From: Thermoleophilaceae bacterium
Lineage (GTDB): Bacteria > Actinomycetota > Thermoleophilia > Solirubrobacterales > Thermoleophilaceae
DNA length: 64,000 bases
Assembly (NCBI GenBank): GCA_030447905.1
Contig: JAUJNZ010000002.1
Span: forward strand, 168,569-232,568
Direction: 5' to 3'
The translations under genes were made by a program, and so were the position numbers. Positions 7,876-17,172 of the stretch are shown one piece after another. Under the pieces are notes generated by a model. That model was not told the origin of the DNA. It did not search any database and was given only the letters and a program-made list of their open reading frames with translations. The stretch's first letter is position 1, and the number at the start of each line of letters is the position of its first letter.

Positions 7876-9381
7876 GTGTCGGTGAGCTCTCCCCCGGCCG
7901 ATCCCGGAGACGGCACACCGGTTCGAGACCGTGCCCGGTCCGGGCTTCAGCCCGACGCGCTCGGGTTCGGCGGCGGTCTCGTGATCGCCTTTGCCTCGGC
8001 CGCCCCGGCCTATTCGCTGGCCGCCGCCCTCGGACCGCTCGTGGTCGCCGTGGGCGTCCAGGCTCCGGCGGCCCTGCTCGTCTCCTTCGTCCCCATGCTG
8101 CTCGTGGCGAGCGCCTTTGCCGCGCTCAACCGCGCCGACCCCGACTGCGGGGCGACCTTCACGTGGGTCACCCGCGCGATGGGACCCGTCGTCGGCTGGC
8201 TCGCCGGCTGGGCGGTCTGCGCGACCGGAGTGCTCGTGATCGGATCGCTGGCCGAGGTCGCGAGCCGCTACGCGCTGCTCCTCGTGGGGCTCGAGGGGGC
8301 CGCCGGCTCCCGCGGCGCCGTCACCGGGCTCGCGGTCGCCCTCATCGCCCTCATGACCGCGCTGTGCGTCTACGGCACCGAGGCCTCCGCACGAGTCCAG
8401 CAGGCGATGCTGGTCGTCCAGGCGGGCGGGCTCGGCCTGCTCGCGGTCGTGGCCCTGACGCGCACGCTCGGCGGGGACGCACCGGCGGGCTCGGAGGCGC
8501 CGAGCGCCGCGTGGTTCTCCCCGTTCGCCGTGGAAGGCTCGGGAGCGCTCGTGGCCGGCCTCCTGATCGGCGTGTTCATCTACTGGGGCTGGGAGAGCGC
8601 GCTCAACCTCAACGAGGAGACGAGCGACGGCGCGCGCGCCCCCGGCCGTGCGGGCACCGCGGCGACGGCGATCCTGCTCGCCACCTACCTGGTCGTGACG
8701 GTGGCGGTCATCGCCTACGTGGGTCCGCAGCGCCTCGCCGTGACCGCCGCGGACGAGTCCTTCCTCGGCCCGCTGGCGCGGGAGGTGCTCGGTTCGCCGC
8801 TCGACCTGCTCGTGCTGCTGGCGCTCGTCACCTCGGCTCTGGCCTCGACCCAGACGACCGTTCTCCCGGGCTCGCGGACGGCGCTGTCGATGGCACGGGT
8901 CGGCGCTCTCCCCGCCGCGCTCGGGCGGGTCCACCCCCGCTTTCGCACCCCGCACGTGGCCACGGTGGCGATCGGCGTTCTGGCCGTGGCCTGGTACGTC
9001 CCCACGAGCTTCCTCTCGGAACGCCTCCTCACCGACTCGGTCGCCGCCCTCGCGCTGCTGATCGCCTTCTACTACGCGCTCACGGGCTTCGCTTGCCCGA
9101 TCCTGTACAGACGGCGCCTGCGACGATCGGTGCGCGAGCTGTTGTTGTACGGGATCGTTCCCACGTTCGGAGCGCTTGCGCTCTCCTACGTCCTCGTCCG
9201 CGCCCTCCTGCTGCTGGCCGACCCCGCAGAGTCCGAGCTCGGGGAGACGTGGGTCGGCCTCGGCGCCCCCGCGGTCCTCGGCCTCGGGTTCCTGCTCTCC
9301 GGGGCCGTGCTCATGATCGTCTGGTGGGCGGCGCGGCCCGCGGGGTTCTTCAGGCGCCGGCCGGAGGCCCTACCGGGTTGA
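7876..9381 (+). CDS. APC-superfamily amino-acid permease
   Basis: A 501-residue transporter with about twelve hydrophobic helices from residue 30 to 490. The first helix region FGGGLVIAFASAAPAYSLAAALGP has the unwound glycine/serine pattern of APC transporters, and GATFTWVTRAMGPVVGWLAGW is the usual TM2-TM3 segment. A central WGWESALNLNEET and the PGSRTALSMAR signature complete the match. It probably imports amino acids or related amines with protons. GTG at 7876 is preceded by GGGGAGG. Its 3' end overlaps the convergent phosphatase gene by 32 bp. Confidence 0.9.
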   Translation: MSVSSPPADPGDGTPVRDRARSGLQPDALGFGGGLVIAFASAAPAYSLAAALGPLVVAVGVQAPAALLVSFVPMLLVASAFAALNRADPDCGATFTWVTRAMGPVVGWLAGWAVCATGVLVIGSLAEVASRYALLLVGLEGAAGSRGAVTGLAVALIALMTALCVYGTEASARVQQAMLVVQAGGLGLLAVVALTRTLGGDAPAGSEAPSAAWFSPFAVEGSGALVAGLLIGVFIYWGWESALNLNEETSDGARAPGRAGTAATAILLATYLVVTVAVIAYVGPQRLAVTAADESFLGPLAREVLGSPLDLLVLLALVTSALASTQTTVLPGSRTALSMARVGALPAALGRVHPRFRTPHVATVAIGVLAVAWYVPTSFLSERLLTDSVAALALLIAFYYALTGFACPILYRRRLRRSVRELLLYGIVPTFGALALSYVLVRALLLLADPAESELGETWVGLGAPAVLGLGFLLSGAVLMIVWWAARPAGFFRRRPEALPG

Positions 9382-11620
9382 GCGTGACGGCCGCGAGCTG
9401 GCCTTCCCGTCCCGGGCCCGCCGCCTCGTCGCTCGACCCTCGCCCCACCTGCAGGGCGACCATGGCGATGTCGTCCCGGGGAGTTCCCGCCTGGAGGTCG
9501 ACCACGGTCCGGTCGACGCGGTCGACGAGCGCGTCCGCGTCGAGATCGGTGCAGCCCTCGAGCAGGGCGGCGAGCCCGCCCTCGCCGAGCAGGCCGGCGC
9601 CGGTCGGCGCCTCGGTGACGCCGTCGGTGTAGAGCAGGAGCGAGTCGCCGGGACGCAGCTCGATCTCGACGTCCTCGGGGTCGATGTCGCGGGTGAACCC
9701 GAGCAGGAGCCCCGGGGTGCCGACCGCCTCGACCTGGCCGCCGGGGTCGAGTCGCAGCGGCAGAGGATGTCCGCCGCTCGCCAGCGCGAGACGCGCACCG
9801 CCACGGCCCGGCCGCAGGCGGCCCACCAGGGCGGTGCAGAGGCGATCGCCGCCCTCGGCCTGATGGCTCAGGATGGCCTCGTTGAGGCGGGCGATGACTC
9901 CGCTCGGGAGCGCCTCGTGGACGGCGGCCTCGCGGACCGTGTAGCGGGCCAGTGCCGTGATCGCCGCGGCCTCGGGACCCTTGCCCGAGACATCGCCCAT
10001 GACGATCAGCCAGTCACGGGGGCCGATGGCGAACAGGTCGAAGAAGTCGCCGCCGACGTCGTAGGCCTCGCCGGCGGCGCGGAAGCGTGAGGCGACGGTG
10101 AGCCCGGGGATCATCGGCAGTCGCGGGGGGAGCAGGCTCGCCTGGAGGATCTCCGCGACCTGGCTTCGCTCGGCGTGGATGCGGGCGTTGGCGATGGCGA
10201 GCGCCGCGCGGCGGGCGAGCTCCTCGGCAAAGGCGAGGTCGTCCTGATCAAAGCGGCGCCCCGACTCGGCCGCGACGAAGGAGATCGCGCCGAGGGTCTC
10301 GCCGCGGGCCCGCAGCGGCACGATCATCGCCGAGCACAATCCGAGCGAGCGCAGCAGGGCGAGGTGATGCTCGTCGTGGGCGACGGTCGTGAGCAGATCG
10401 TCGGAGATCTCCGGCATGAGCTCCGGCCTCCCGGTGCGCATGGCCTTCGGGACTCCCTCGGGAGCGTCGAGGTCGGTGCGAAAGCGCCGATCGAGCTCCC
10501 AGGCGAGCGCCTCCTTGCTCGGGTCGGCGTGGGCGACCGCGGCGCGCTCGATCCGGCGACCGCCCCCCACCAGGTCGACGACGCACCAGTCGGCGACCCT
10601 CGGCACGCACAGCCCGGCGACCGCGCTGAGCGTGGTCTCGAGGTCGAGCGACGCGGTGAGGTCCTCCCCGGTCTCGGCCAGGATCTGGGCGCGCAGCTCG
10701 GCGCGCTTGCGGTCGGTGATGTCGCGAACGTAGCCGGTGAAGGCCGGCGCGCCGTCGAGCTCGACGCGCGCGAGCGTCAGCTCGACCGGAAACTCCTCCC
10801 CGCCGGCGCGCATGCCCGTCAGCTCGAGCCGCTGCCCGAGCAGGCGTGCCTCGCCGGTGGCCACGATGCGCTCGAGGGCTCGTCGATGGGCCTCGCGCAG
10901 CGAGGGCGGCACGATCAACTCGCCGAGCTCCCGACCGAGGGCCTCAGCCTGCGGGCGACCGAACATGCGCTCTGCGGCGGAGTTGAAGGCGATGACGTGG
11001 CCCTGCGCGTCGATCGAGATGATGGCGTCGAGGGCCGACTCGAGGATCGCCGCCAGGCGCGTCTCGCTGGCGCGCGTCGCGTCCTCGGCCTGGCGTCGGC
11101 GCAGGTACTGGCCGATCTGATCGCCGAACATCGCGGTGAGGCCCAGGATCTCCTCGTCCGGAGAGCGCACCTCGCGGGCGAAGAACTCGATCACCCCAAG
11201 GACCCGCTCTCGGTCGCGGATGGGGAACCCGAACCAGCTCCGCAGCCCCTCGCGCGCGGCGGCCTCCCAGCGTGGGAAGTTACCCTCGCTCAAGACGTCG
11301 GTGATCCATTGCGGCCGGCCGGAGACCCACACTCGGCCCGGGAGGCCCTCGGCGTCGACGAAGGCCTGCTGGAGGCTGAGCCGCTCGAACACGTCGTCGC
11401 CCGGGGTCGCCCGCCAGGTCGCCTGGCAGCGGAGCAGGCCGTCACGCGCATCCACCGCCCACAGCGCCCCGAGCTCCCAGCCGAGGCTCGGACCGATGGC
11501 CGCGAGCAGCCGCGGGGTGGCCTCGGCCAGCGTGGGGGCGTCCACGAGCACGCGGGCGACCGCGGACTGCGCCGCCAAACCCGCCCGGACGCGGGCCACT
11601 TCCTCCTCGTGCTCGTCCAT
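9350..11620 (-). CDS. GAF-PAS-GAF-PP2C serine phosphatase
   Basis: A 756-residue signalling protein without membrane helices. Order: GAF domain (about residues 15-165), PAS domain (about 180-300, ending YVRDITDRKRAELRAQ), second GAF (about 320-460), and a SpoIIE/RsbU-type PP2C phosphatase (about 480-730) with the metal-binding motifs YDVGGDFFD, VMGDVSGKG, ASGGHPLPL and LLLYTDGVTEA. Such proteins dephosphorylate anti-sigma-factor antagonists and so switch on stress sigma factors in response to signals bound by GAF/PAS. I chose ATG 11620 (MDEHEEEVARVRAG) because the upstream extension is arginine-rich without domain match. No anti-sigma partner is adjacent. Confidence 0.88.
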   Translation of the reverse strand: MDEHEEEVARVRAGLAAQSAVARVLVDAPTLAEATPRLLAAIGPSLGWELGALWAVDARDGLLRCQATWRATPGDDVFERLSLQQAFVDAEGLPGRVWVSGRPQWITDVLSEGNFPRWEAAAREGLRSWFGFPIRDRERVLGVIEFFAREVRSPDEEILGLTAMFGDQIGQYLRRRQAEDATRASETRLAAILESALDAIISIDAQGHVIAFNSAAERMFGRPQAEALGRELGELIVPPSLREAHRRALERIVATGEARLLGQRLELTGMRAGGEEFPVELTLARVELDGAPAFTGYVRDITDRKRAELRAQILAETGEDLTASLDLETTLSAVAGLCVPRVADWCVVDLVGGGRRIERAAVAHADPSKEALAWELDRRFRTDLDAPEGVPKAMRTGRPELMPEISDDLLTTVAHDEHHLALLRSLGLCSAMIVPLRARGETLGAISFVAAESGRRFDQDDLAFAEELARRAALAIANARIHAERSQVAEILQASLLPPRLPMIPGLTVASRFRAAGEAYDVGGDFFDLFAIGPRDWLIVMGDVSGKGPEAAAITALARYTVREAAVHEALPSGVIARLNEAILSHQAEGGDRLCTALVGRLRPGRGGARLALASGGHPLPLRLDPGGQVEAVGTPGLLLGFTRDIDPEDVEIELRPGDSLLLYTDGVTEAPTGAGLLGEGGLAALLEGCTDLDADALVDRVDRTVVDLQAGTPRDDIAMVALQVGRGSSDEAAGPGREGQLAAVTLNPVGPPAGA

Positions 11621-11786
11621 CCCCGCCGCTGAGGCTACCGGCCCCCGGTCTCGGAGCGCAAGCGTGCGCCGGAGCCGGTCCGTCAGCCCCGGTCGCGCCC
11701 CTCGCCGGGGGTCGCCTGTCCACCGCGCCGCCGATACCCTCTCGGGTGCCACCACCGCCCGCCTCGGATCCGGTCGACGAACGGCC

Positions 11787-12404
11787 ATGACCGGAACCTT
11801 CACCCTCCCGATGACCGCCCAGTCCGACGATCGACCCTCGAGCGCCGCCCAGCGGCCGGCTACTGGGCAGGGCCCTCGCCGTACTCGGCGGCCGCCACGC
11901 CGTGACGTCAGCGGCCCGCAGACCATCGAGTCCTATCTCCGGGCTAGCTCCCCGCCGCGCTACATGCAGCGGCTGCGCGAGATCGAGACCGCCTTCCGGG
12001 CCGAACGCCGGCGTCTCGACGCCACCTACCGGGAGCTCTTGGAGACTCAGGGTCACCACCCCGAGCGCTTCTCGCGACGCTGGCGCAGCCACGCTCGCGG
12101 GTGGCGGTTCGAGCACCTCAACGACCTGATCCGCGAGCACAACCTCTGGTACCCGGTGGAGGCCAGCCTCCCGATGGATCCGCGCACGCGCGACTACCGC
12201 CCCGTCCGGGGTGCATCTTACCGTCGACTCGAGCTCGACGCCCAGTGGGTGCTCGAGCACTTTCCTGCGGATCCTCGAGCGGCCGAAGAGAGGGCTCGAC
12301 CTCCGGCGCGGGCACCGCGTGAGCCGCTGAGGCGGCCGGCTCAGTCGCGGCACCCGAGCTCTCCCGCGTCGAGGGTCTCGCCCGCGACCGAGACGAACGC
12401 GTAG
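11787..12404 (+). CDS. conserved hypothetical protein
   Basis: A 205-residue soluble protein with a coherent core (residues about 45-165): ESYLRASSPPRYMQRLREIE, a long charged helix, LNDLIREHNLWYPVEASLPMDPRTRDY and a basic C-terminal segment. The core reads as a genuine conserved protein, but I cannot name the family. A second methionine at 11811 is an alternative start. The last 60 bp overlap the 3' end of the convergent metallophosphoesterase gene. Confidence 0.6.
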   Translation: MTGTFTLPMTAQSDDRPSSAAQRPATGQGPRRTRRPPRRDVSGPQTIESYLRASSPPRYMQRLREIETAFRAERRRLDATYRELLETQGHHPERFSRRWRSHARGWRFEHLNDLIREHNLWYPVEASLPMDPRTRDYRPVRGASYRRLELDAQWVLEHFPADPRAAEERARPPARAPREPLRRPAQSRHPSSPASRVSPATETNA

Positions 12405-13143
12405 CGGGCCACACCGGGACTGAGCTCGAGACGGAGCGCGCCGTAGTCGCGGTCGTTCGCAAAGGCAAGGCGTTCGTCGCTGGGGTCGAACTCGTAGTGG
12501 CTCCTGCCGCCGGCACCAGAGACAAACTGCGTGATCCCGTCGATCGGGTGCAGGCGCTGCATGTTGTGGTCGTGGCCGACCACGACGATCGTCGCCTTGT
12601 CGCGCAGCGCCGCCCAGAGCGGGTCGGTGTCCGCTTGGTCGCCGTGCCTTCTTCCCGCGCTAAAGCGCGCGCGATGCCAGAAGGCGATGCGGCACCTGCC
12701 CGGGCGCGCGAGCGCACCCCGCAGCCACCGCAGCTGGGGCGAGCCGTGGTCGTGGGGGCCTCCGAGTTGAGGCTCAGCAGCTCCCAGCCGCCGGCCGTAA
12801 AGGAGTAGTAGCTCGGCATCGGCCGCTCCCGCACCCGATGCCAGTAGGGCCGATAGCCCTCCGCGGCGTTGGGCCAGTCGTGGTTTCCCGGCGTGGGGGC
12901 GGTGATCGGGTCGAGGCGGCCGTAGGTCCCTTTGTAGTTTCGCGCGTACTCCTGCGCCGTTCCGTCGTCGTAGACGTCGCCGAGGTAGAGGAAGTGGTCT
13001 ACGCGCTGCGAGGCGATCTGCGAGGCGACCGCCCTCGCCTCCGGGCTGCCGTCCGCGCCATCCCCGACCGCCCAGACGACGGCACGCCCTCGTCCGAGGC
13101 GCGACCTCGCCCGGCGCACGCGCCGCTCAAGGCCGGAGAGCAC
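12341..13143 (-). CDS. metallophosphoesterase, frameshifted
   Basis: A calcineurin-like phosphoesterase of about 265 residues. Metal-binding motifs appear in order: WAVGDGADG (degenerate first motif), YLGDVYDDG, PTPGNHDWPN, then, in another frame, VVGHDHNMQRL. The reading frame changes at about 12755, inside a run of five G (12754-12758); one added base joins LLSLNSEAP to the HDHGSPQLRWLRGALA segment. The rest is intact, so this is probably a sequencing deletion. The start is uncertain: GTG 13143 is my best guess, and an N-terminal signal may be missing. The substrate is unknown. A P-loop kinase is divergent upstream. Confidence 0.72.
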
Positions 13144-13209
13144 GGCACGGGCGCCGATAGCCCTTATCTTGCTCTCCGTGGCTGGGCGCGGGTCGCTAGC
13201 GGTGGTGTG

Positions 13210-13658
13210 ATGGAGGCCGTGATTTTCTGTGGCATACAGGGCAGCGGTAAGACGACCTTCTACCTCGATCGCTTCTTCCAAACCCACGTCCGCCTCAACT
13301 CGACATGCTCAAGACCCGTCACCGAGAGAGACTCCTCTTGCACGCCTGCATCGAGACCGGCCAGAGGTTCGTCGTCGACAACACCAACCCGACGGTCTCC
13401 GAACGGCGCCGGTACGTCGAGCCGGCCCGGGCGGCGGGCTTTCGGGCGGTGGCCTACTTCTTCAGCACGGCCCCGCGGGAGGCGATACTGCGCAACGAGA
13501 CCCGGCTCGAAAAGGCCAAGATCCCGATCGCCGGCGTGCTGGGTACCTACAAGCGTCAAGAGGTCCCGACCCGAAGCGAGGGATTCGTGCAGCTCTTCCG
13601 CGTTCGGGCCCAGGCGGGGCGATTCCTCGTCGAGGACCTCCAAGAGGTGGGTCGGTGA
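13210..13658 (+). CDS. P-loop polynucleotide-kinase-like protein, frameshifted
   Basis: A short AAA-type ATPase of about 149 residues. Walker A is FCGIQGSGKTTFY (about residues 5-17). After one missing base near 13299 the frame continues with DMLKTRHRERLLLHACI and VVDNTNPTVSERRRYVEPA, the second motif typical of bacterial polynucleotide-kinase-like proteins, then a lid region and a KRQEVPTRSEGF tail. Length is normal for the single-domain form. It may phosphorylate nucleic-acid ends or a small substrate. It is divergent from the phosphoesterase gene, an arrangement reminiscent of kinase/phosphatase pairs. I think the frameshift is more likely an error than decay. Confidence 0.75.
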
Positions 13659-13772
13659 GGCCGAGGCTTCTCCGCCCTGGCCACCGCGCCGACCGCTCAG
13701 GCTCTCCATAAGGACTGACGTTGGCAAACATGGGTACAGGGCAGGGGACCCATTCGACGGAAAGGAGCAGCC

Positions 13773-13967
13773 ATGGAGAAGCACCAGTACGAGGACGCCG
13801 ACCCGGCTCGCGGGGAGCGCGACGCACCGAGCGACGTGGCTCGGGAAGATTCGGAGGAGTCGGTACCCGCTGAGGACCTCTCCCCGGAGGAGGCGGCGGC
13901 AGCCGACTCAGACCGCGCCCCGGTCCCCGACACGAAGTCGTCGGCGCGCGTTCCCAAGGACATCTGA
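13773..13967 (+). CDS. small acidic protein
   Basis: A 64-residue protein, very rich in Glu, Asp, Ala and Ser with no hydrophobic segment. It has a strong ribosome-binding site (GGAAAGGAGCAGCC before ATG), which supports it as a real gene. No known family; similar in style to the small proteins at 4149 and 59871. Confidence 0.6.
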   Translation: MEKHQYEDADPARGERDAPSDVAREDSEESVPAEDLSPEEAAAADSDRAPVPDTKSSARVPKDI

Positions 13968-14061
13968 ACCGAGCCGGGTAGGTGCGGAGCCCGGCTTCGC
14001 GCCCGCTCGCCGGTGACCGACGGTCTCCGGTCTCAACGACGGCGTCCACGAGGGAGCAGGC

Positions 14062-14718
14062 GTGCCCGCCGCGGTGATCTTTGACCTGGACGGCGTCCTA
14101 GTCGACTCCGAGGCGCTCTGGAACGACGCCAGGCGCCAGCTCGTCGAGGAGAGCGGCGGGGCCTGGAAGGAAGAGGCTCAGCAGGCCATGATGGGCATGA
14201 GCTCCGTCGAGTGGTCTCGCTACATGCACGAGGAGCTCGGCGTCCCGATGTCCGAGGAGGAGATCTCCGAGGACGTCGTCGAGCGCCTCGAGCACCTCTA
14301 CCGCGAGCGGCTCCCGCTGATCCCGGGCGCTCGCGCCGCGGTCACCGCCGTGGCTCCACACTGGCCGCTCGCGCTCGCCTCGTCGGCGAACCGTTCGCTC
14401 ATCGAGCTCGTGCTCGAGCTCGCCGGACTCGCCGGCTGCTTCGAGGCGACGGTCTCCTCGGAGGAGGTGGCCCACGGGAAGCCGGCGCCCGACGTCTACC
14501 TCGAGGCGGCACGGAGGCTTTCGCGCGGGCCCGCGACGTGCGTCGCCGTGGAGGACTCGACCAGCGGACTGCGGTCGGCCGCGGCGGCCGAGATGGGCAT
14601 CGTCGCGATCCCCAACCAGGCCTTCCCTCCGGAGCCCGACTCGCTCGCGCTCGCCGACGTGGTGCTCGAGTCGATACAGGAACTCGAGCCGGAGCTCGTG
14701 GCAAGCCTGAGCTCATAG
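14062..14718 (+). CDS. HAD-superfamily hydrolase, beta-phosphoglucomutase-like
   Basis: A 218-residue HAD subfamily IA protein. Motif I is FDLDGVLVDSEALW (about residues 6-19), motif II is LASSANRSLIELVL (Ser about 111), the lysine motif lies in GKPAPDVYLEAARRL (about 148) and motif III in VAVEDSTSGLRSA. Members include phosphoglycolate phosphatase and beta-phosphoglucomutase; the cap domain is helical and of normal size. The substrate is not clear. GTG at 14062 has GAGGGAG upstream. Its TAG stop overlaps the GTG start of the next gene, so the two are translationally coupled. Confidence 0.88.
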   Translation: MPAAVIFDLDGVLVDSEALWNDARRQLVEESGGAWKEEAQQAMMGMSSVEWSRYMHEELGVPMSEEEISEDVVERLEHLYRERLPLIPGARAAVTAVAPHWPLALASSANRSLIELVLELAGLAGCFEATVSSEEVAHGKPAPDVYLEAARRLSRGPATCVAVEDSTSGLRSAAAAEMGIVAIPNQAFPPEPDSLALADVVLESIQELEPELVASLSS

Positions 14719-15383
14719 TGGACGTACCGGGGATCTCCGAGACGGGTTTAGGCGCCGATCTGACCGGGCTTCCGCAGGCCGCTCCCGCGGCTCCATGGGA
14801 TCTCGCGCTGCAGGCGCTCGTCTGGTTCGGGCGCCCCGTCCGGGGTGTGACCCGACCGCTCCCGGCGCCGCTGCATGCGGGCGCACGCGTCCTCGCCCGC
14901 GGCGGCGGGCTCGTCCGCTACCTCGACACACCGGTCGGCGCCTACGCCGAGGTGCTCGGCGCCGAGCTCCTCTGGCGCGGCCGCAGGGCGAGCGTTCACG
15001 TTCCCTTCATGGCCGTCGACTCGCCGGCCAGCGTGGTCGGTGGTCGCACGAACTGGTCCCTGCCGAAGACGCTCGCGCGCTTCGAGGGCAACCCGGTGGG
15101 CGGCCGGGCGATGACCGCCCGCGGCGACGCGTGGGAAGTCCGCGCCCGGGCGCGGGCGCTTGGGCCGCCGTTGCCCTACCGCAGCGGCTTCGCCCTGCTT
15201 CAGGTCTCGCCCGACGGCAGCGTGTGCCGGGCGACCGGGCGGATGCGCGGCCGGGCCCGGCCCGCCCGCGTGACCGTCGAGGTCTCGGGCGGCGCGGACC
15301 TGCGCCGCTGCGTCGGGGAGGGGAGCTTCCTCGGCGCGATCGTCGAGAGCGGCCGGGGCACGCTCGACGCGCCGGACTCTTAG
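14718..15383 (+). CDS. acetoacetate decarboxylase-like protein
   Basis: A 221-residue protein with the acetoacetate-decarboxylase fold. The segment GAYAEVLGAELLWRGRRASVHVPFMAVDSPASVVGG is followed by NWSLPKTLARFEG, which aligns with the GxxxWxxPK motif around the Schiff-base lysine. Family members decarboxylate beta-keto acids or act as related aldolase-dehydratases on pigments or polyketides. The start GTG overlaps the upstream HAD stop (TAGTG), so the hydrolase and this protein are made together and may act in one pathway. Confidence 0.75.
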   Translation: MDVPGISETGLGADLTGLPQAAPAAPWDLALQALVWFGRPVRGVTRPLPAPLHAGARVLARGGGLVRYLDTPVGAYAEVLGAELLWRGRRASVHVPFMAVDSPASVVGGRTNWSLPKTLARFEGNPVGGRAMTARGDAWEVRARARALGPPLPYRSGFALLQVSPDGSVCRATGRMRGRARPARVTVEVSGGADLRRCVGEGSFLGAIVESGRGTLDAPDS

Positions 15384-15391
15384 CCTGCCGA

Positions 15392-16057
15392 CTACGCCGC
15401 CGCGTACGCGACCGCGGGCGCGAGCAACTCCGGGCGGTAGACCCGCTCGCCCGCGAACGGGGAGAGCCCGTGGGTCGCGGCCGTGTGCTCGATCGTCGTC
15501 TCCCAGCGATCGGCGTCCATCGCCCCCGGCGCGTCACCGTCGAAGGCGTAGGGCTCGAACAGCGCCCAGCTGTCGCGGATATGGCGCTCGGAGATGTCGG
15601 GAAAGCGGCGCTGGAACCCGGTGATCCCGAGCTGCGGCTCCTCGAGCTGAAGCTCGAAGCCGGCGACGAACGCGTCGCGCATACGCGTCACGAGCTCGAG
15701 CGGGAGACGGTCGGCCGCCAGCAGGCCCGTGGAATAGGTCTCGATGTCGAGCCCGATCGGGCGCACCCCGTAGCCCTTGTCGACGTGGTTTACGGTCATG
15801 TCCACCCACGTCGGGATCACGTCGATCTCCCCGCGCTCGAGCTCGGCATCGGGGCGGGGGCTGTCCACGATCACCGGCGGATCGAGGCCCAGGTACGACA
15901 TCGCGCCCGCGAACTCCTGCGCATACCACGCAAAGCTCCATCGCCCCGCCCGCGTGCCCTGGAGGTCGGCGGGGGACTCGAGCCCGGAGTCGTCGCGCAC
16001 GATCGCGGCGATCGGGTTGCGCTGGTGCGGGACCGCCGCAAAGCGGGAGAGGTCCAT
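15392..16057 (-). CDS. truncated ABC-transporter substrate-binding protein (NMT1/SsuA-like)
   Basis: A 221-residue protein that reads as the C-terminal two thirds of an NMT1/THI5/SsuA-type solute-binding protein: AAIVRDDSGLESPADLQGTRAG, a LERGEIDVIPTWVDMTVNHV segment and the lobe-2 helices LVTRMRDAFVAGFELQ. It lacks the signal peptide and first lobe (about 90 residues). The first codon at 16057 lies 1 base from the stop of an unrelated FG-GAP fragment, so the 5' part has probably been replaced by recombination or a misjoin. No permease or ATPase genes follow. Confidence 0.6.
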   Translation of the reverse strand: MDLSRFAAVPHQRNPIAAIVRDDSGLESPADLQGTRAGRWSFAWYAQEFAGAMSYLGLDPPVIVDSPRPDAELERGEIDVIPTWVDMTVNHVDKGYGVRPIGLDIETYSTGLLAADRLPLELVTRMRDAFVAGFELQLEEPQLGITGFQRRFPDISERHIRDSWALFEPYAFDGDAPGAMDADRWETTIEHTAATHGLSPFAGERVYRPELLAPAVAYAAA

Positions 16058-16058
16058 G

Positions 16059-16160
16059 TCAGTAGGGCGCCCCGCAGACGTAGTCGTCCTCCCCGTCGCC
16101 GTTCAAGTCGCCGGGCGCGGCCAGGCCCCAGCCGAGGTTGGGCCCGAAGGGGGCGCCGCC
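16059..16160 (-). pseudogene. C-terminal scrap of an FG-GAP repeat protein
   Basis: Reads GAPFGPNLGWGLAAPGDL then NGDGEDDYVCGAPY and stop on the minus strand: one FG-GAP blade with its Ca-binding DxNxDG loop. FG-GAP repeats form beta-propellers in secreted proteins. There is no upstream part. A larger broken FG-GAP gene lies at 41349 and contains the similar phrase AGAPFG near its end. Confidence 0.6.
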
Positions 16161-16161
16161 G

Positions 16162-16312
16162 TTTCGACAAGAGCCCGACCGGGACGCTCGCCGATTACGT
16201 GAGTGGGACGAGTGGCGACGGGGAGGTCCGAGCACGAGTGCGCTGCACCCGGACGGACTCCTCCTTCTACAACCGCGGCGACCTCATGCGGATCACCTAC
16301 GAGCGGCCCTAG
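16162..16312 (+). pseudogene. C-terminal scrap of a secreted protein
   Basis: The plus strand encodes FDKSPTGTLADYVSGTSG, then EVRARVRCTRTDSSFYNRGDLMRITYERP and a stop. The composition (Ser/Thr/Gly, paired with a closing beta-strand) looks like the end of an extracellular beta-sandwich domain, not random sequence. It abuts the FG-GAP scrap head to tail on the other strand. No start or upstream domain exists. Confidence 0.4.
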
Positions 16313-16343
16313 TAGTCGCCGACGACTCCCCTGCCTACGCGAC

Positions 16344-16874
16344 TCACCGGCCGCCCGCGGGTTCGGGTGCTAGTGGATCGGCCACCTCTTCGCCGGGGTC
16401 CTCCCGCGCGATGTAGTCCTCGAGCGACATGGGGAAATCTCGCGTGCGCTCGGCGACGTCGAGGAGCGTCGACATGGTGGCCTCCTCCTCGACCTGCTCC
16501 TTGAGGAACCACTGGACGAATTGCTCGGAGAGGTAGTCGCCCTCCTCGCGGGCGAGCGCGAAGATATCGCCGATCCGGCGTGAGACAGCGCCTTCCTGCT
16601 CGAGCGCCAGCTCGATCGGGGCGACGTGGTCTGCGAAGTCGCTGCGGGGCGCCTCGACCTCCCTCAGCCTGACCGGCGACTGCGTATCGAGCAGGTACTT
16701 GATCATCATCATCGCGTGCTCGCGCTCCTCAATGGCCTGGCGATAGAAGAAGTTGGCGAGCCGCGGGTAGGTCTGATCCTCATAGTGGACGGCAATAGCC
16801 ACGTACTGGTGTGAGGCCGCGAACTCGGCGGCGATCTGCTCGTTCAGGGCCTCGATGAAGCGCTCGGCCGGCAT
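16344..16874 (-). CDS. ferritin
   Basis: A 176-residue four-helix ferritin that oxidises Fe(II) and stores iron in a 24-mer shell. Ferroxidase residues are visible: the Glu in NEQIAAEFAASHQYVAIAVHYED (helix A), EEREHAMMMIKYL (helix B, Glu-Glu-His) and EQFVQWFLKEQVEEE (helix C/D). Length is typical. ATG 16874 has GAGGAG six bases upstream. It is alone, with 300 bp of non-coding sequence upstream. Confidence 0.93.
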   Translation of the reverse strand: MPAERFIEALNEQIAAEFAASHQYVAIAVHYEDQTYPRLANFFYRQAIEEREHAMMMIKYLLDTQSPVRLREVEAPRSDFADHVAPIELALEQEGAVSRRIGDIFALAREEGDYLSEQFVQWFLKEQVEEEATMSTLLDVAERTRDFPMSLEDYIAREDPGEEVADPLAPEPAGGR

Positions 16875-17172
16875 AGGTCTCCTCTTCGGTGTGATGATCA
16901 ACTCCGCCAGGTCGACTGCAAAGCCGCAACCGACCCGACGGCCCGACATGACGATACGACTCCAGCCGGGAAAGGGGGCGTACAAGCTGCCCCGGCGCTC
17001 CGAGCGCCATCGCCACCTCCTGCCGGGTCACCGTAGGCCGCCGGGCACGGCAAGACGAGTGAACCGGCGAACCGCTGCCCAATCCGGCGGCGGCAGCCCC
17101 TCTCGTTCAAGCGCCGCCTTGCCAGGCCTCCGCCCCCGCTGACGATCTCCTACCCCGCGGGAGAGGCCGCCC
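16875..17172. other. non-coding stretch upstream of ferritin
   Basis: About 300 bp between the ferritin start and the end of the regulator gene. I see no convincing gene in any frame; it must hold the ferritin promoter, but I could not pick a defined operator. Confidence 0.4.

Noticed and set aside
6889-8955. Very long minus-strand open frame antisense to the permease
   Set aside because: Low-complexity composition, runs through three real genes; typical of GC-rich sequence.
10175-11632. Plus-strand open frame over the PP2C phosphatase
   Set aside because: Antisense shadow of a clear multi-domain protein.
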